DNA of 37,586 nt from CAJBLF01 sp964495825 (GCA_964495825.1 CAZBWI010000006.1:1-37586); one strand, 5' to 3'. Positions 19,049-30,170 are shown, counted from the first letter of the stretch. Numbers and translations are program-made. The notes: generated by a model not told the origin, from the sequence alone.

Positions 19049-19122
19049 GGCACTGTAGCTCAGCTGGTTAGAGCGCGTCTCTCATAAGGACGAGGTCGGC
19101 GGTTCAAGTCTGCCCAGTGCTA
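19049..19122 (+). tRNA. tRNA-Met (anticodon CAU, elongator)
   Basis: A 74-nt tRNA. The acceptor arm ggcactg pairs with cagtgct (one G-U). The D arm contains gctcagctggttagagc. The anticodon stem cgtct/ggacg (one G-U) encloses ctcataa with CAU. It lacks the GGG/CCC anticodon-stem base pairs of the initiator tRNA. A tRNA-Ile with lysidine-modified CAU cannot be excluded from sequence alone. Confidence 0.8.
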
Positions 19123-19168
19123 AATATGATTACCGTCATTCCATATACTTTATTTCCTATCTATTCTC

Positions 19169-19342
19169 ATGGCAAAGAAAAAATGATGAAGAATTGTTGT
19201 GGCTATGCAATGCAAAGAATGTGGCAGAACCAATTATCACACTAGTATCAATAAGGCTACCACTCAAAAATTGGAATTGAAAAAGTATTGCAAACAGGAC
19301 AAGAAGAAAACCTCTCATGTATCGAGAGAAAAATTGAAATAA
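19169..19342 (+). CDS. rpmG: 50S ribosomal protein L33
   Basis: 57 residues starting MAKKKGGRIVVAMQCKECG, in which both glycines of GG are consecutive TGA codons. L33 is a 50S protein near the tRNA exit site. CKEC (15-18) and one further Cys (YCKQDKK) are present, but the second Cys of the usual downstream pair is missing, so zinc binding may be lost. It is followed by rpsP, 113 bp downstream, and preceded by two tRNA genes. The leader is T-rich with no Shine-Dalgarno sequence. Confidence 0.92.
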
Positions 19343-19455
19343 TCTTTTTATTTCATACCGATGAGTCGGTACATTTTCGACGTCATAAAAATTCAAGCAT
19401 ATTGTTGTATTTTTGTTGCGTCTCAAATACCTTTTAGATTTTTTTATCACCACAC

Positions 19456-19755
19456 ATGTTAGTTATCAGACTTTCCAGACATGGAAGAAAAAATCTCCCT
19501 ATGTATAGAGTTGTGCTTTCTGAACACACTAGGCCAGTCAAATTTTGATATAAGGAAGTTTTATGATCTTATGATCCTGTTAAACACCTCTTGGATGTAC
19601 AAGTTGATGTTATCCTTGATCGAATCAAAAAATGAGCTAAACCATCAGAAAGATTAGCCAAGCTTCTTTTGAAAGAGACAAAAAACGATATTTTCAATAA
19701 ATTCATTGAATATAGGGAGAGAAAAGGCAAAACCAAGAAAGAAGAGAAAAAATAA
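19456..19755 (+). CDS. rpsP: 30S ribosomal protein S16
   Basis: 99 residues starting MLVIRLSRHGRKNLPMYRVV, the conserved S16 opening. The block FGYKEVLGSYDP follows with two glycines encoded by TGA, then a lysine-rich C-terminus (KGKTKKEEKK). S16 binds 16S rRNA early in 30S assembly. It forms a ribosomal cluster with rpmG; the usual partners rimM and trmD are absent. The ATG at 19456 gives the exact family N-terminus. Confidence 0.93.
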
Positions 19756-19781
19756 TCTTTTTATCTTGTTGCATTATTTTC

Positions 19782-20219
19782 ATGAACGCTGTCTATACCA
19801 ATGCAAGTTTTCAGAATGTCATCTTGACGGTTTTGGCTATTATCGTTATCATCGTACTTCTTGGTTGTGTCTATACCTTTGTACGCGCCATCATCCTTTT
19901 TATGTTTGCTCATGGTAAGGAAGAAAACAAGAAGAAATGACGAAATAGTATCAGATTTATGATTATAGGTGTTATATTGACTATTCTTCTCTTGATCATG
20001 GTACCTGTGGTATTGAAACGAATGAAAGTGCCTGAATATGATACTTACAAAACGACAAATATCTTCAATAGAGTAGGGCAGTTGGTTAATGGACTCTTTA
20101 ATCTCTGAGATATTATCAAACAGAGTCAGCAAGATAGCCAATATCGTGGTAATCTTTATTATAATATCGATTCCTCAACTACTCCTGCACCTATCACCAA
20201 TGATGTCTATAATCTCTAA
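19782..20219 (+). CDS. two-helix membrane protein, unknown (possibly pilin-like)
   Basis: 145 residues; two TGA codons read as Gly. Membrane segments at about 12-42 and 58-78 flank a short basic loop (HGKEENKKKGRN). A polar C-terminal tail of about 65 residues ends PITNDVYNL. The helix-basic loop-helix layout is like the T4SS-pilin-like proteins at 33837 and 34360, but there is no signal peptide and no shared motif I can point to. It follows rpsP by 26 bp, so it may be co-transcribed with ribosomal genes. Confidence 0.65.
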
Positions 20220-20306
20220 GTATCATCCTGGTGTAGATTTATTTGAAAATGTGCTATAAATCATTACCATTTGTGATATCTTTCTTTTACTATTTTCTTC
20301 TTTGAG

Positions 20307-20954
20307 ATGCACAAAAAATTCAACATCTCTCAAAACGTTGCGAGATTTGTTCAGAAGTTCTGAAGATTCACTAAACATCAGAAAGTATTTGTGCTTTATC
20401 TTTGGGCTCTTGCATTCTTTTTGGGAGTATTACCATTGATCAAGATTTCTCCAGTAAATGATGTGTCTCATTCTGTCTGGCTTTTTAATGGTCATCTCTT
20501 CAAAAGCTTGTTTATTATCTTGGTAAGCATGATTGTGTTGTTGAGCTGGAATATGAGCTTTAAATTTAAGAATTTTATCATAGGATATTTCTGATTCAAA
20601 GAAAATGATTCGCTCTTTAATTTCGGATTTCTTCGGATTATTGCAACAGTGTTTCTCGGTATTGGTGATGCTATCAGTGTTGTAGGGACAAGCACTCAGA
20701 CTATCAAAGTAACATGATCATATTATTTCATACAGCTTTTTTTGCTTCTTGGACTTGTTCTTACCTTGATTTCTGTTTTGAAGCATGCAAAAGAGAATGC
20801 AAATAAGACGAGGATTGTTAATATAGTTGATGAAGATGCTCTCAAAGAAATCCAACATAAAAAATCATTTAAGGGACTGTTTGATGAAGAAGATTGAGAG
20901 GAACAATCCAAAGATCATCATCATGTCATTCATCATGAACATACTCAAGAATAA
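20307..20954 (+). CDS. membrane protein, unknown (about four helices)
   Basis: 215 residues; four TGA codons read as Gly. Hydrophobic segments lie at about 28-46, 65-82, 107-128 and 142-160. The N-terminus is basic (KKFNISQNVARFVQKFG) and the C-terminal ~50 residues are cytoplasmic-like and unusually rich in His and acidic residues (EEDGEEQSKDHHHVIHHEH), which could bind metal. I recognise no family. It lies 87 bp after the preceding two-helix gene and 63 bp before the ferredoxin. Confidence 0.65.
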
Positions 20955-21017
20955 TATCATATATCATTACTACAACAGTATCCTTGTGAATACTATTTAT
21001 CTTCTTATTTTTTTCTT

Positions 21018-21221
21018 ATGAAAGTAGCTATCAAAAGTTCTTGTATCGGTTGTGGTATGTGTCAAGCTATTGCTGGTGAACATTTTAAAGTGGTAGGCAT
21101 CCCAGCTGTAGTCATCAAGCAACCATCGACTCCAGAAGAACAAAAATTGTGCCAGGATGCGATTAATAGTTGTCCTGCACAAGCTATCTATGATGAAGAG
21201 GCGGTCAAAATGGCTGCATAA
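21018..21221 (+). CDS. 4Fe-4S ferredoxin
   Basis: 67 residues with no TGA codon. A single cluster motif, CIGCGMC (residues 9-15), with a distant CP pair (SCPAQAIYDEE) gives the CxxCxxC...CP pattern of Fer4_13/Thermotoga-type 4Fe-4S ferredoxins, small electron carriers of the cytoplasm. The partner oxidoreductase is not in this window. It is followed directly by the 18-bp tandem duplication at 21231. Confidence 0.88.
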   Translation: MKVAIKSSCIGCGMCQAIAGEHFKVVGIPAVVIKQPSTPEEQKLCQDAINSCPAQAIYDEEAVKMAA

Positions 21222-21230
21222 TACTCTCTA

Positions 21231-21266
21231 TATTATTATCTCTTACAGTATTATTATCTCTTACAG
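21231..21266. repeat. exact 18-bp tandem duplication spanning a stop codon
   Basis: Two adjacent copies of tattattatctcttacag (21231-21248 and 21249-21266). Read on the minus strand, each copy carries ctg taa, so the stop of the large surface protein (21261-21263) is duplicated 18 bp further on. Confidence 0.8.
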
Positions 21267-24131
21267 TATACTGAAATCAACAATCCATGGTGAAGAAAAT
21301 TTGTATTGGATTGTTTTTTTCTTATCTCGTAGCACCGCTCTGATTTGATCATTGTTTGTTAGATCACTTGCAAAGTCTCCAAATTGACATGGACATTGAT
21401 TACATGTCGTTGGTTTGACTATTAGGGTATCGTTGGTTATCCCAATCAATGGTGCAAGTTGCTGATCGCATCCTATCTCTTGTCCAACTTCCGGACATCC
21501 GTCTTCATCAGTAATTCCATTCCATGTTTCCTGGATGTTAGGGCAGAGGTCTGTGGTATCAGGTATACCATCACCATCAGTGTCTAGTATTTTATTTGTT
21601 CAGACGTTACGTGTTTCTTGGATATCGCCAATGCCATCTTGATTGAGATCAAGTTGATCAGGATTGGCATTGAATGGAGCGTTGTCTAGTGAACAAATTC
21701 ATTGATAATGTTTTGCCAATATCTCTTGATTGATATTTGCGTTTGGTTTATTTGGGTCGCTTTCGTAGGAACAATTCTTGTTTTCCGTATTGATAAGTCC
21801 AAGTAAATTTGGTATATCATCTCCATCAATATCGCTATCGCAGATATCAGGTATATTGTCTTTATCAAGATCACATGCATATATTTTGTTCAGGGTATTC
21901 TGTATTTTTCCATTCAGACAGATATCGGTTCCTTGTATGGCTATGGTTGCTTGATTTTTGAGATAGGTGCATTGATCGATATACATACTATCTTGTGGTG
22001 TCAGAATTCCATTTTTTTGATAGGTATGTGTGAATAGATTTGGCATTTTTTCTGTTCAGGGTTTTGTCTGTAAGCTACCATCAGAAAACTCCATTACTTG
22101 ATTGATTGGTGTTTTGAGGAGATTTCCTATGATATGAGCAGAAAAATTTATTTTCCCTCATATGGAGGTTATCAGTGTGTCTGGTGTCATTAGTAATGCA
22201 TATGATGCAAATACCGATTTATCGATGATATTGAGTGTGAGCATATTGGTTAATTTTTTGCCATCAGTCAGTGTGATTGTTTGTGTAATCACACGTTTCC
22301 CTGCTTTGGTATATGTATGTTCGATGGTTAATGTAGTGTTTACTTGTTTTGTCTCATCTCCGAAATCTCGTTCTACTTTCATAATATCATCTTGCTTGAT
22401 ATTGTAAGTATCTGTATTCAAAAGAACTTTTTGATTGATTTCTGGATTCCCTACACTGCTTTTGAGGATTGCTCATCTTCCTTCACCTACACCTATCGTG
22501 AAATAACTGATACCCATCAATTCGTTGTTCCTATATCCTTTGACTATTACTGGATTTTCACCTGGGTATGTAAATATTCTTTGTATACTTTCTTGTGGAG
22601 CTTTTTTGATTTTGATATTTTCTTTTGCAAAATATCGTTCGATCTCATCGAATGTTCCTACTAGCGAAGCTGAAAGTGTAGTTTCTACATCTGAAGCTCC
22701 TCCTATGCGGCTTGCTCTTGTCTGTAATGCTTTATCATCATTTCTTTGCCCTCCTACAATTACTATTATTTGTGCTTGGGCATCGGTAGTGCTTCCTTTT
22801 GCTGTTGCTTGTATGTTGTACATTCCTGGCGAAAGAAATGTATGAGTGATTTCTCTGCCATTTCCTTGTGTTCCATCTCCGAAATCTCGATGTACTTCAT
22901 ATACTATTCCTGTCGTTTTTGCTATAAATGTCGTTGTCAACGGTGCAATTCCTTCTAGCTTATCTAGTGTGATATATATCCCTATCTCATTGCCTATATC
23001 TTGACATGCATTTCAGATATTATCATTGTTTGTGTCTTCTTGATCCGTATTGATTATAAACAAACAATTATCAATATCTTTTGTTCGTTTGGAAATATCT
23101 ATTTTGCCTTGATCGTCGACAATGCCTATCGGATTTTTGATATCATCACCGTCAATATCATCATCGCAGACATCACCGATATTATCGTTGTCGGTATCTC
23201 TTTGATGGGGATTGTAGGTATTTGGACACTTGTCTTTTGTATTTTCAATACTATCACAATCATAATCATTGTTGAAAGCACAATTTACTTTGTCATTAAG
23301 ATGAAAGAGCGTCTGGAGTACGGTTTTCCCATCAATGTTTTTATCAATATTTTTTCGTAGTGATTGGTCGATATCGATGATATTTTGATTGGCAAGAAGA
23401 TTGAGTTCGGCGACAGGCCGGTATCCTTCTTTGATTTTTCCTATTTCTTTCATGTTGCATGCGTTGAGATTGAACATGCAGTATTTGAGATAGAGATTTA
23501 CTTCTTCCTTATTTTGGAGTGCACAGATATTTTCACATTCTTTACTTCTTTTGCTTAGTATTGTTTTGTCATTGCTGGTAAAGTTTTTTGCTTCATAACT
23601 ATCGGCCTTTAGATTGTTCACTCGTTTATCTACATTTTTTCGGTTGAGGTTAAGATCTTTGGCGATATATTTTGCTATAATGTTTATTACGACTTGCAAA
23701 AATTCTGCTGTTGTTGTATCCTTAGTTCCACAAAATTTTCCTCAGCAGACGGGGCTTGTTGCTTTGGGGTATCCTCTCATGTAGCTATTATCTCCTACAT
23801 ATGCTATACAGTAATAGTAGGAAAGATTATTATATATTCATCAGCGATAGCTGATGTCTGCGAAATCTTTTCCTGGTTGTGCAGTGAATTGAGACCAAAA
23901 GCTTTGCACATATTTGTTCATCATTTCTTGGTCGGGATTGATACAATCTTTACATTCTACGATATTCAATAATCTTGCAAGATCATAACGTGATATGCTG
24001 CTTTGCGATTCTATCTTCTTCACATCTATTCCCATCATATTTAATTGATTAGAAAAATCTTCGTAGGCAGCGAATGTCGACATTCATAGCAGGAGTATCG
24101 ATGAACATATCCGTCAGAAATATTTCTTCAT
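21261..24131 (-). CDS. secreted protein with PKD domains and thrombospondin type 3-like repeats
   Basis: 956 residues; around a dozen TGA codons read as Gly. A signal peptide (MKKYFGRICSSILLLGMSTF) is followed by a Cys-containing N-terminal domain. About 292-372 holds type 3 calcium repeats (DTDNDNIGDVCDDDIDGDDI, with KCPNTYNPHQ). PKD-like domains lie at about 398-450 (RDFGDGTQ..ITHTFLSPGMY) and 571-640 (RDFGDET..IEHTYTKAGK). Further calcium repeats lie at about 750-780 and 830-880 (DTDGDGIPDTTDLCPN). There is no membrane anchor or sorting signal at the C-terminus. Such proteins are usually extracellular, calcium-stabilised and adhesive. In this lineage a role in contact with a host or prey cell is plausible but unproven. 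Confidence 0.87.
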
Positions 24132-24297
24132 ATATTTGTTTTTATTTTAAAAGAGCATTTCTGATATATCGATTATATCTAAAATCATTTTTTTTGCAAT
24201 TAATTTGCTTGTATCTTTCGTACAATTTTTCTTGTAAACACACTATAAAAAAATAGGATTGGAGTAGCTGGTTTTTTTTATTTTTTTGCAGGTTCTC

Positions 24298-25917
24298 ATG
24301 AAGTTGATTGTCGTTACCGGTGGGGTCATGTCGTGACTCGGGAAGGGTATTACTGCAGCTTCTATTTGAAGACTTATGAAAGCTTCAGGCCGTTCGGTGA
24401 CGATGATGAAACTGGATCCATATCTTCAGATTGATGCTGGTACGATGTCGCCATTTGAACATGGAGAGACCTTTGTGACCAAGGATGGCTTTGAAACGGA
24501 TCTGGATTTGGGACATTATGAGAGATTTATCGATGAGGAATTGACAAAAGATAGTAGCATGACTACTGGACAGATCTATCTTTCTGTGATCCAACAGGAA
24601 AGGGAAGGTAAATTTCTCGGGCAGACGGTCCAAGTCATTCCTCATGTAACTAATGAAATCAAATCAAGGATCTATAAGGTTGCTGAAGGCAAAGATGTCA
24701 CTATTATAGAGATCTGATGAACGGTTTGAGATATAGAATGACCACATTTCATAGAGGCAGTGAGGCAACTTAGATGGGAATTTGGTAAAAAAAATGTTCT
24801 TTTTGTTCATGTGGTTCCTATCATATATGTTTCCACATCTGGTGAGATGAAGACTAAGGCGTTGCAGCATTCTGTTATCAAATTGAGAGAACTTGGTATC
24901 CATGCAAGCATCCTTGTTTGTAGGACTACATGACCCTTGACTCCGGAAGTCAAAAAAAAGATAGCTATGTTTTCTGATTTGGATGATGACTGTATCATAG
25001 AAGCCAGAGACCAGAAAAGTATCTATAGCGTACCATTGGCGTTCTGTGAACAAAAACTTCATGATATCATCTCCAATAGATTCCGATGAACATCTGTTCC
25101 TTGTGATTTGAAGGATCGATCTGATTGTGTCTATTCATTGCTTCATCCTGATTATGAAGTGAATGTTGCTATTGCTGGCAAATATACTACACTGGATGAT
25201 TCTTATATCAGTGTTGTGGAAGCATTGAAGCATGCATGAGCATTTTATAAGACAAAAGTGAATATTCATCGATTGAATACTGAGAAACTTGAAAACAAGG
25301 ATCGGGAATCTGTGCTCAAACAATTTCTTGATGAAAAGCATATTCATGGTATTCTCGTTCCTGGGTGATTTGGTAGCAGGGGAATAGAAGGCATGATCAA
25401 TGTTGCTGATTATGCTAGAAGGAATACTATCCCATATTTTGGTATCTGTCTTGGAATGCAGATTATGATTATTGCATTTGCGAGACATGTCTGTGGACTC
25501 AAGGATGCACATTCTACAGAGTTTGATGAAAAGACTTCTGTTCCGGTTATTGATTTGATCGAAAATCAGAAAACTATTACTACCAAATGAGGAACAATGA
25601 GATTGGGTGATTATCCTGCAGTATTGAAACCAAAAACAAAAATATACGAGGTATATGGCGAGCAATATGTTATCGAAAGACATAGACATAGATATGAGGT
25701 AAATCCAAACTATCATCAGACATTGACTGCACATGGTATGACATTCTCCTGAATGTCGCCTGATGGTACATTAGTCGAATTTGCTGAATTGTCTAATTAT
25801 CCGTGTTATATCTGAACGCAAGCTCATCCTGAATTTAAATCAAGATTACAGAGACCACATCCTATGTTTCTTGCTTTGGTGAAGGCATCCTTGGAAGTAG
25901 TATTCTCCAAGAAATAA
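24298..25917 (+). CDS. pyrG: CTP synthase
   Basis: 539 residues, the normal length. It makes CTP from UTP, ATP and glutamine. The synthase domain starts MKLIVVTGGVMSGLGKGITAAS; codons 140-148 read GGTVGDIEG, the invariant segment, in which four of the five... glycines are TGA (140, 141, 144, 148). The class I glutamine amidotransferase domain has PGGFGSRGIEGM, the nucleophile Cys384 in GICLGMQ, and the His/Glu pair in AHPEFKSR. Thirteen TGA codons in total make this the best in-window proof of the code. The gene stands immediately before the UvrB fragment (27 bp), with a T-rich leader and no Shine-Dalgarno sequence. Confidence 0.97.
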
Positions 25918-25944
25918 TTTTATTTTTTTCGTAGTATTGCAGTT

Positions 25945-26718
25945 ATGTTTACATTGTACGATAATTTGAAAGATTTTTTGCAATGAACTGATTTGACTGG
26001 CAAGAAGCCTGCTTTTTTGGAACATTTGCTAAAAAAGATCGATGAACATATTGCAAACAAGGGGAAGATCTTGTTGCTGACATTGACGAAAAAATCTTCT
26101 GAAGAAATAACGAATTTTCTTGTATCAAAATGATATAAAGCTTTTTATTTGCATAGTGAAATTGCTACGATCGATCGTTGGGAGATTATCAAAAAACTTA
26201 GGACTTGAGTGATTGATATTATTGTTGGTGTTAATTTATTAAGAGAAGGGATAGATTTGCCTGAAGTGACATTGCTTGCAATACTTGATGCAGATAAGGA
26301 ATGATTTCTTCGTTCTACTACATCATTGATTCAAATTATCTGACGTGCATCGAGAAATCCTGAGAGTGAAGTTGTGCTTTATGCTGATATGTTTACAGAA
26401 TCGATGATCAAGGCGTTGTGGGAAACTTATCGTCGTCGTAGCATTCAAGCGTCTTTTAATCAACAACATGGCATTATTCCTAAAAAGGCAGAGTCGAATA
26501 TCAAGTGATTGGATGTCGTCAAAACTGATGAGGTGCTTGCTCAATGATTTGATAAGCTGACCAGATGAAAAGTCAAAAAGCTTAAGAGAATGACCAAATC
26601 AGAGAAAGAAATTATTTTGAAGGATTTGAAAAAGCAGCTGGATGATGCTATAGCTGCTTGGGAATTTGAACAAGCCGCTGTGATACGCGACCAGATCAAA
26701 GAGATACGTTGAGAATAA
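25945..26718 (+). CDS. UvrB C-terminal half (helicase domain 2 plus UVR motif)
   Basis: 257 residues against 650-700 for full UvrB. The protein begins MFTLYDNLKDFLQGTDLTGKK and then matches the second half of UvrB: ILLLTLTKKSSEEIT, YLHSEIATIDRWEII, helicase motif V GVNLLREGIDLPEV (95-108), ILDADKEGFLRS, motif VI IIGRASRN (132-139) and the C-terminal UVR coiled coil (about 222-255) that contacts UvrC. Missing are Walker A, Walker B, the UvrA-binding domain and the beta-hairpin that holds damaged DNA. Eight TGA codons encode Gly. Upstream is pyrG, not an N-terminal half. It could be one piece of a split UvrB, a regulatory paralogue or a remnant kept open. Its TAA abuts the mscS stop. Confidence 0.88.
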
Positions 26719-27558
26719 TTATTCTTCTGCGGTGAGTGTAATATGAGGATACGGGATAGTGATTCCGTATTTTTTTAATGTGTTTCCTATGATTGGTTTG
26801 AGTTCTCTTGCTATTACAACTGGTGATTTTACTTTTGGATTGATAAAAAATACTGTTTTGATTTGTAATCATCTGGTATCAAAATTTTCTATTCGTGTAT
26901 TGGTGTATTCTTTGTACAATACATTTTTGTGGCTATTGATGGTTTCTATCATAATTTTTTTGATTTGTGGTATATGTACATGACGTGGTACTGTGAAGAG
27001 AATCTCTCCTCTGATGAGTGGTTCAGATTTGTATGTTTTGATGGGTGTCTTCGCCAGAATACTGTTTGGTATAATTACTCTTTTCTTTTCATATGTCCTT
27101 ATGACGGTGTATCTTATATTGAGATTTTCTACTGATCATACCATCTTTAGACTTCATAACAATTGTACATAATCGCCGAGCTTGATTTTTTTGTTGGTAA
27201 TGATCATAATGCCTGCAATCATATTTCCTATCGTCGTTTCCATAGCAAATCAAAGACTTAATGATATACCTCCCATGATGATTGCAGTATCAAATCCTAT
27301 AACCTGGAATACTGCAAGGATGAGAAATATGATTAGCATGATGAAAATGAATTTCCCTACTAGGTTGGAAGTTCTTTTTGCATATATGTCTGCTTGGAGA
27401 GTGTTTGCTTCTATTCTTTTTTTTATCTTTTCAACTATTCGTTGAATGAGTATATATCCTGCAACAAACACTCATATTGCTAAAAGTGCTTTGAGTAGCA
27501 TCGACACTCAATTCTCTCTGATGTAGATTATGATATTTGTTAGGATGTTTTCTTGCAT
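26719..27558 (-). CDS. mechanosensitive ion channel, MscS family (copy 1)
   Basis: 279 residues; six TGA codons read as Gly. MscS channels open under membrane tension and release solutes during osmotic downshock. Three membrane segments are visible (about 20-40, 66-86, 88-110); the third is the pore helix (IIMGGISLSLGFAMETTIGNMIAG), followed by the beta domain start KKIKLGDYVQL and VIIPNSIL. It lies 19 bp downstream of a second MscS gene. Its stop (26719-26721) directly adjoins the UvrB stop on the opposite strand. The start at 27558 recovers the first helix. Confidence 0.92.
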
Positions 27559-27577
27559 TATATGATGATAGGTAAAG

Positions 27578-28471
27578 CTATTCGGATAGTTTCTTCTCTA
27601 TAAATGCTTTGTCTTCTGATGTTTCAAAGGTTAGTGTTGTCATAGTATATGGGATGCTTATATTATTTGCTACAAATACATCATTGATTTTTTCGTAGAT
27701 ATGTCCTTTGATCATTTCTGGTAGCAGACCGCAGTTTGGATCATAGGATATGAAGGCTTTAAATTCTATACTACTATCGAGATAATCATTGAGAAATACT
27801 TTTGTGTTTTCTTTTTCTTTGATAAAATCAAAACTATTTACAGTATCTTTTATCAGCTGAATCACGAGATTGATGTCGCTATCATAATGCGCTCGAAATG
27901 GAATCATCATTTTTACCAGAGGTTCAGAACTATAGGTTTTGATAGGCGTGGAAATGAGTGTAATATTTGGTATTATTACTTGTCTTAGGTCGATGGTTCT
28001 GATAATAGTGTATCTGATGGTAATTTCTTCGATTTTTCATCGATATACTTGATCAGCTTGTACTTCGATGATATCTCATAATTTAAATTCTTTGGTATAG
28101 AGGATCATGATTCCTGCAACCATATTTCCAAGAATTTCCTTGAAAGCCAGACCTACTCAGAAAGAGATACCTCAGACGATGAGTCCGACATTGAATCCCA
28201 CTATCTCAAATCCAATGAAAAATGAGAAAATCACTAGGATATAAAATGCTATATCATGCATAAGTTTTGCAATTTTTTCTGCTTGTTTATTATTGGGGTC
28301 TGCATTTCTAAGAATATTCCTTCTGACTATTCCTGCAATGAGTTTGGACATCATCAAGAGAAAAATGATGACTGCTATTGCTCCAAGTATTTTTAGCCCA
28401 TAGGAAACAACTGCACTATTCATAAAATTTTGTAATGCACTTGGTTCTGTTGCTGTTGCTTGTGTATTCAT
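27578..28471 (-). CDS. mechanosensitive ion channel, MscS family (copy 2)
   Basis: 297 residues; four TGA codons read as Gly. Membrane segments at about 20-42, 68-88 and 92-115, with the pore helix GLIVGGISFGVGLAFKEILGNMVAG, the beta-domain start KEFKLGDIIEV and VIIPNITLI. It is paralogous to the following gene and probably forms an operon with it. A start at 28504 adds eleven residues, but the -10 box (28503-28508) overlaps that codon, so the ATG at 28471 is preferred. The stop is TAG. Confidence 0.92.
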
Positions 28472-28502
28472 CGATGAGTATGATGGTATAAAACATACAT
28501 AC

Positions 28503-28530
28503 ATTATATACTCGGACCTAGATTTTTCAA
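28503..28530 (-). promoter_or_regulatory. promoter of the mscS pair
   Basis: On the minus strand there is a TTGAAA -35 box (28525-28530), a 16-bp spacer and a consensus TATAAT -10 box (28503-28508), 31 bp before the chosen start. Confidence 0.65.
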
Positions 28531-28737
28531 AAATAACTCATCAAAATTATCTAAAATCATTGCCTAATGATATAAAAAGTTATGTAATATGGGTTATAGT
28601 ATTGAAAACCCTTGTAAATTTTGTACCATCGGTCTTGCATAGATTTTTTTATTTGCTTATGCACCCAAATGAATTTCAAAAACAATGCTGTCCCTCCTTC
28701 CAAAAAACCATTATTTCCTTGATATGGAAATGAATAC

Positions 28738-30153
28738 ATGATGCCTCAGCATCCGAGGAGATCAGTTTCGTTGCTTACGTTGTTTATTGTTATTATTTGT
28801 ACGTTTGCTCTTACCGTTTTTCTGTTTAAAAATTTCGATCGTATCAGTCAACGATTCTCTTCTTCTATAGAATCTTCTACCTGATGATTGGTTGTTGGTC
28901 AAGACGTTAATCTTTCTGGTATGCTTAATAATGACGGTGATCTCATTGTCTATACTCATACACTTACTTTAGCTGATGCTACCATAGTTTGATTGAAGAG
29001 TAGAACCTTGGATATGAATATTTATAGTGGGATGGTTGATGTCCAATGAACCGTTGAAAGAGAATATAATAATATGTTTATCATTGAAGTTACCTCGATT
29101 TCATGAGCATTAGCGAGTACATGAACTACGTGAGCTGATCTTTGATCTGGAGGCGGAATGTATATTTCTCAAGCGTGAATCTATCTCCCTCCGGAATTTA
29201 ATCAGAAATATACTTTGCTCAATCAGTGAGAAAATGGTATTTTGAAAATGCAAAATCTTATGACCAATCAGATCGTGATGATTTCCTATTTTGCTTGCAA
29301 GAAGAGTGATCCGAACAAAAATTGTTCACAGCTTCAGCAAAATATCTGATCTAGTGCTGAAAAGATTGTAAGCACTTCAAATGGTCTTAAACTCTATAAA
29401 TTAGAGGGTGTTACTTCACGATTTTTTACTAATGATGATCTCTATGGTTATTTCATCAATGATGTTTCAGAAGATGAAGTGGTTGCTGCTGCAAATGCTA
29501 TCATACTGCCTACGGATTCTTATCTTCAACATACTCGAGTATCAAAACTTCAATCACTTTGTACCGATGGTGTAACTTCACTTATGCAGATTGTGAAACA
29601 TTCACTTGCTGTCGATGTGAATGGTCTTGTGATGAATATGGAATGACCTACTGCTGATGGTTCTGCAACCTGTAAAGTCTTTGTAGATCCATCACAAGCT
29701 GCAGGAGGAGCCAAAATCAGTTATATCTCCAATACGACAAATCCGTTAGATACGCTTACAACAACTACGACTACATCATCTGCTATAACACTTGATCCTT
29801 CAGTGAAACAATTTCCTATCAATCTCGAAAAAGCATTGACGTTTACATCGAGTAGGGGATATTCTATCGTCTTTCCATCTAGTAATATTTCGTATGAATC
29901 TATAAATGTAGATGAAAGTTTAGATTTGCCTGGTGTTCGTTGCTCTACTCAGATGGATATTATCAAATATTCCGATAAGGCAATGATTCATAATACTCCT
30001 GCAGTGAGTATTTATACGTGTAACATCAAGGGTACATTAAATAATCTCGGCAATAGCATGATCCAGAAAGAAGCAGCGAATGGTATGAAATTTCTTATCA
30101 AGATTAATGATGCTGCTTGGGTAGATTTTGCCAATAATATACAGATTAATTAA
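28738..30153 (+). CDS. membrane-anchored surface protein of unknown function
   Basis: 471 residues; about thirteen TGA codons read as Gly. A basic N-terminus (MMPQHPRRS) precedes one membrane segment (about 11-31), and the remainder is predicted outside the cell. It is rich in Ser, Thr and Asn, with a Gly cluster (TGTTGADLGSGGGMY) around 128-142 and a Thr run near 347-353. Five to six cysteines are scattered and could pair. The C-terminal ~115 residues form a self-contained beta-rich unit. I recognise no family. It diverges from the mscS pair across 266 bp. Confidence 0.7.
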
Positions 30154-30170
30154 TTCAAATAATTTCTTTG

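Noticed and set aside
24715..24720. Selenocysteine or tryptophan at TGA codons
   Set aside because: TGAs align to conserved glycines, occur many times per gene and have no SECIS-like context.
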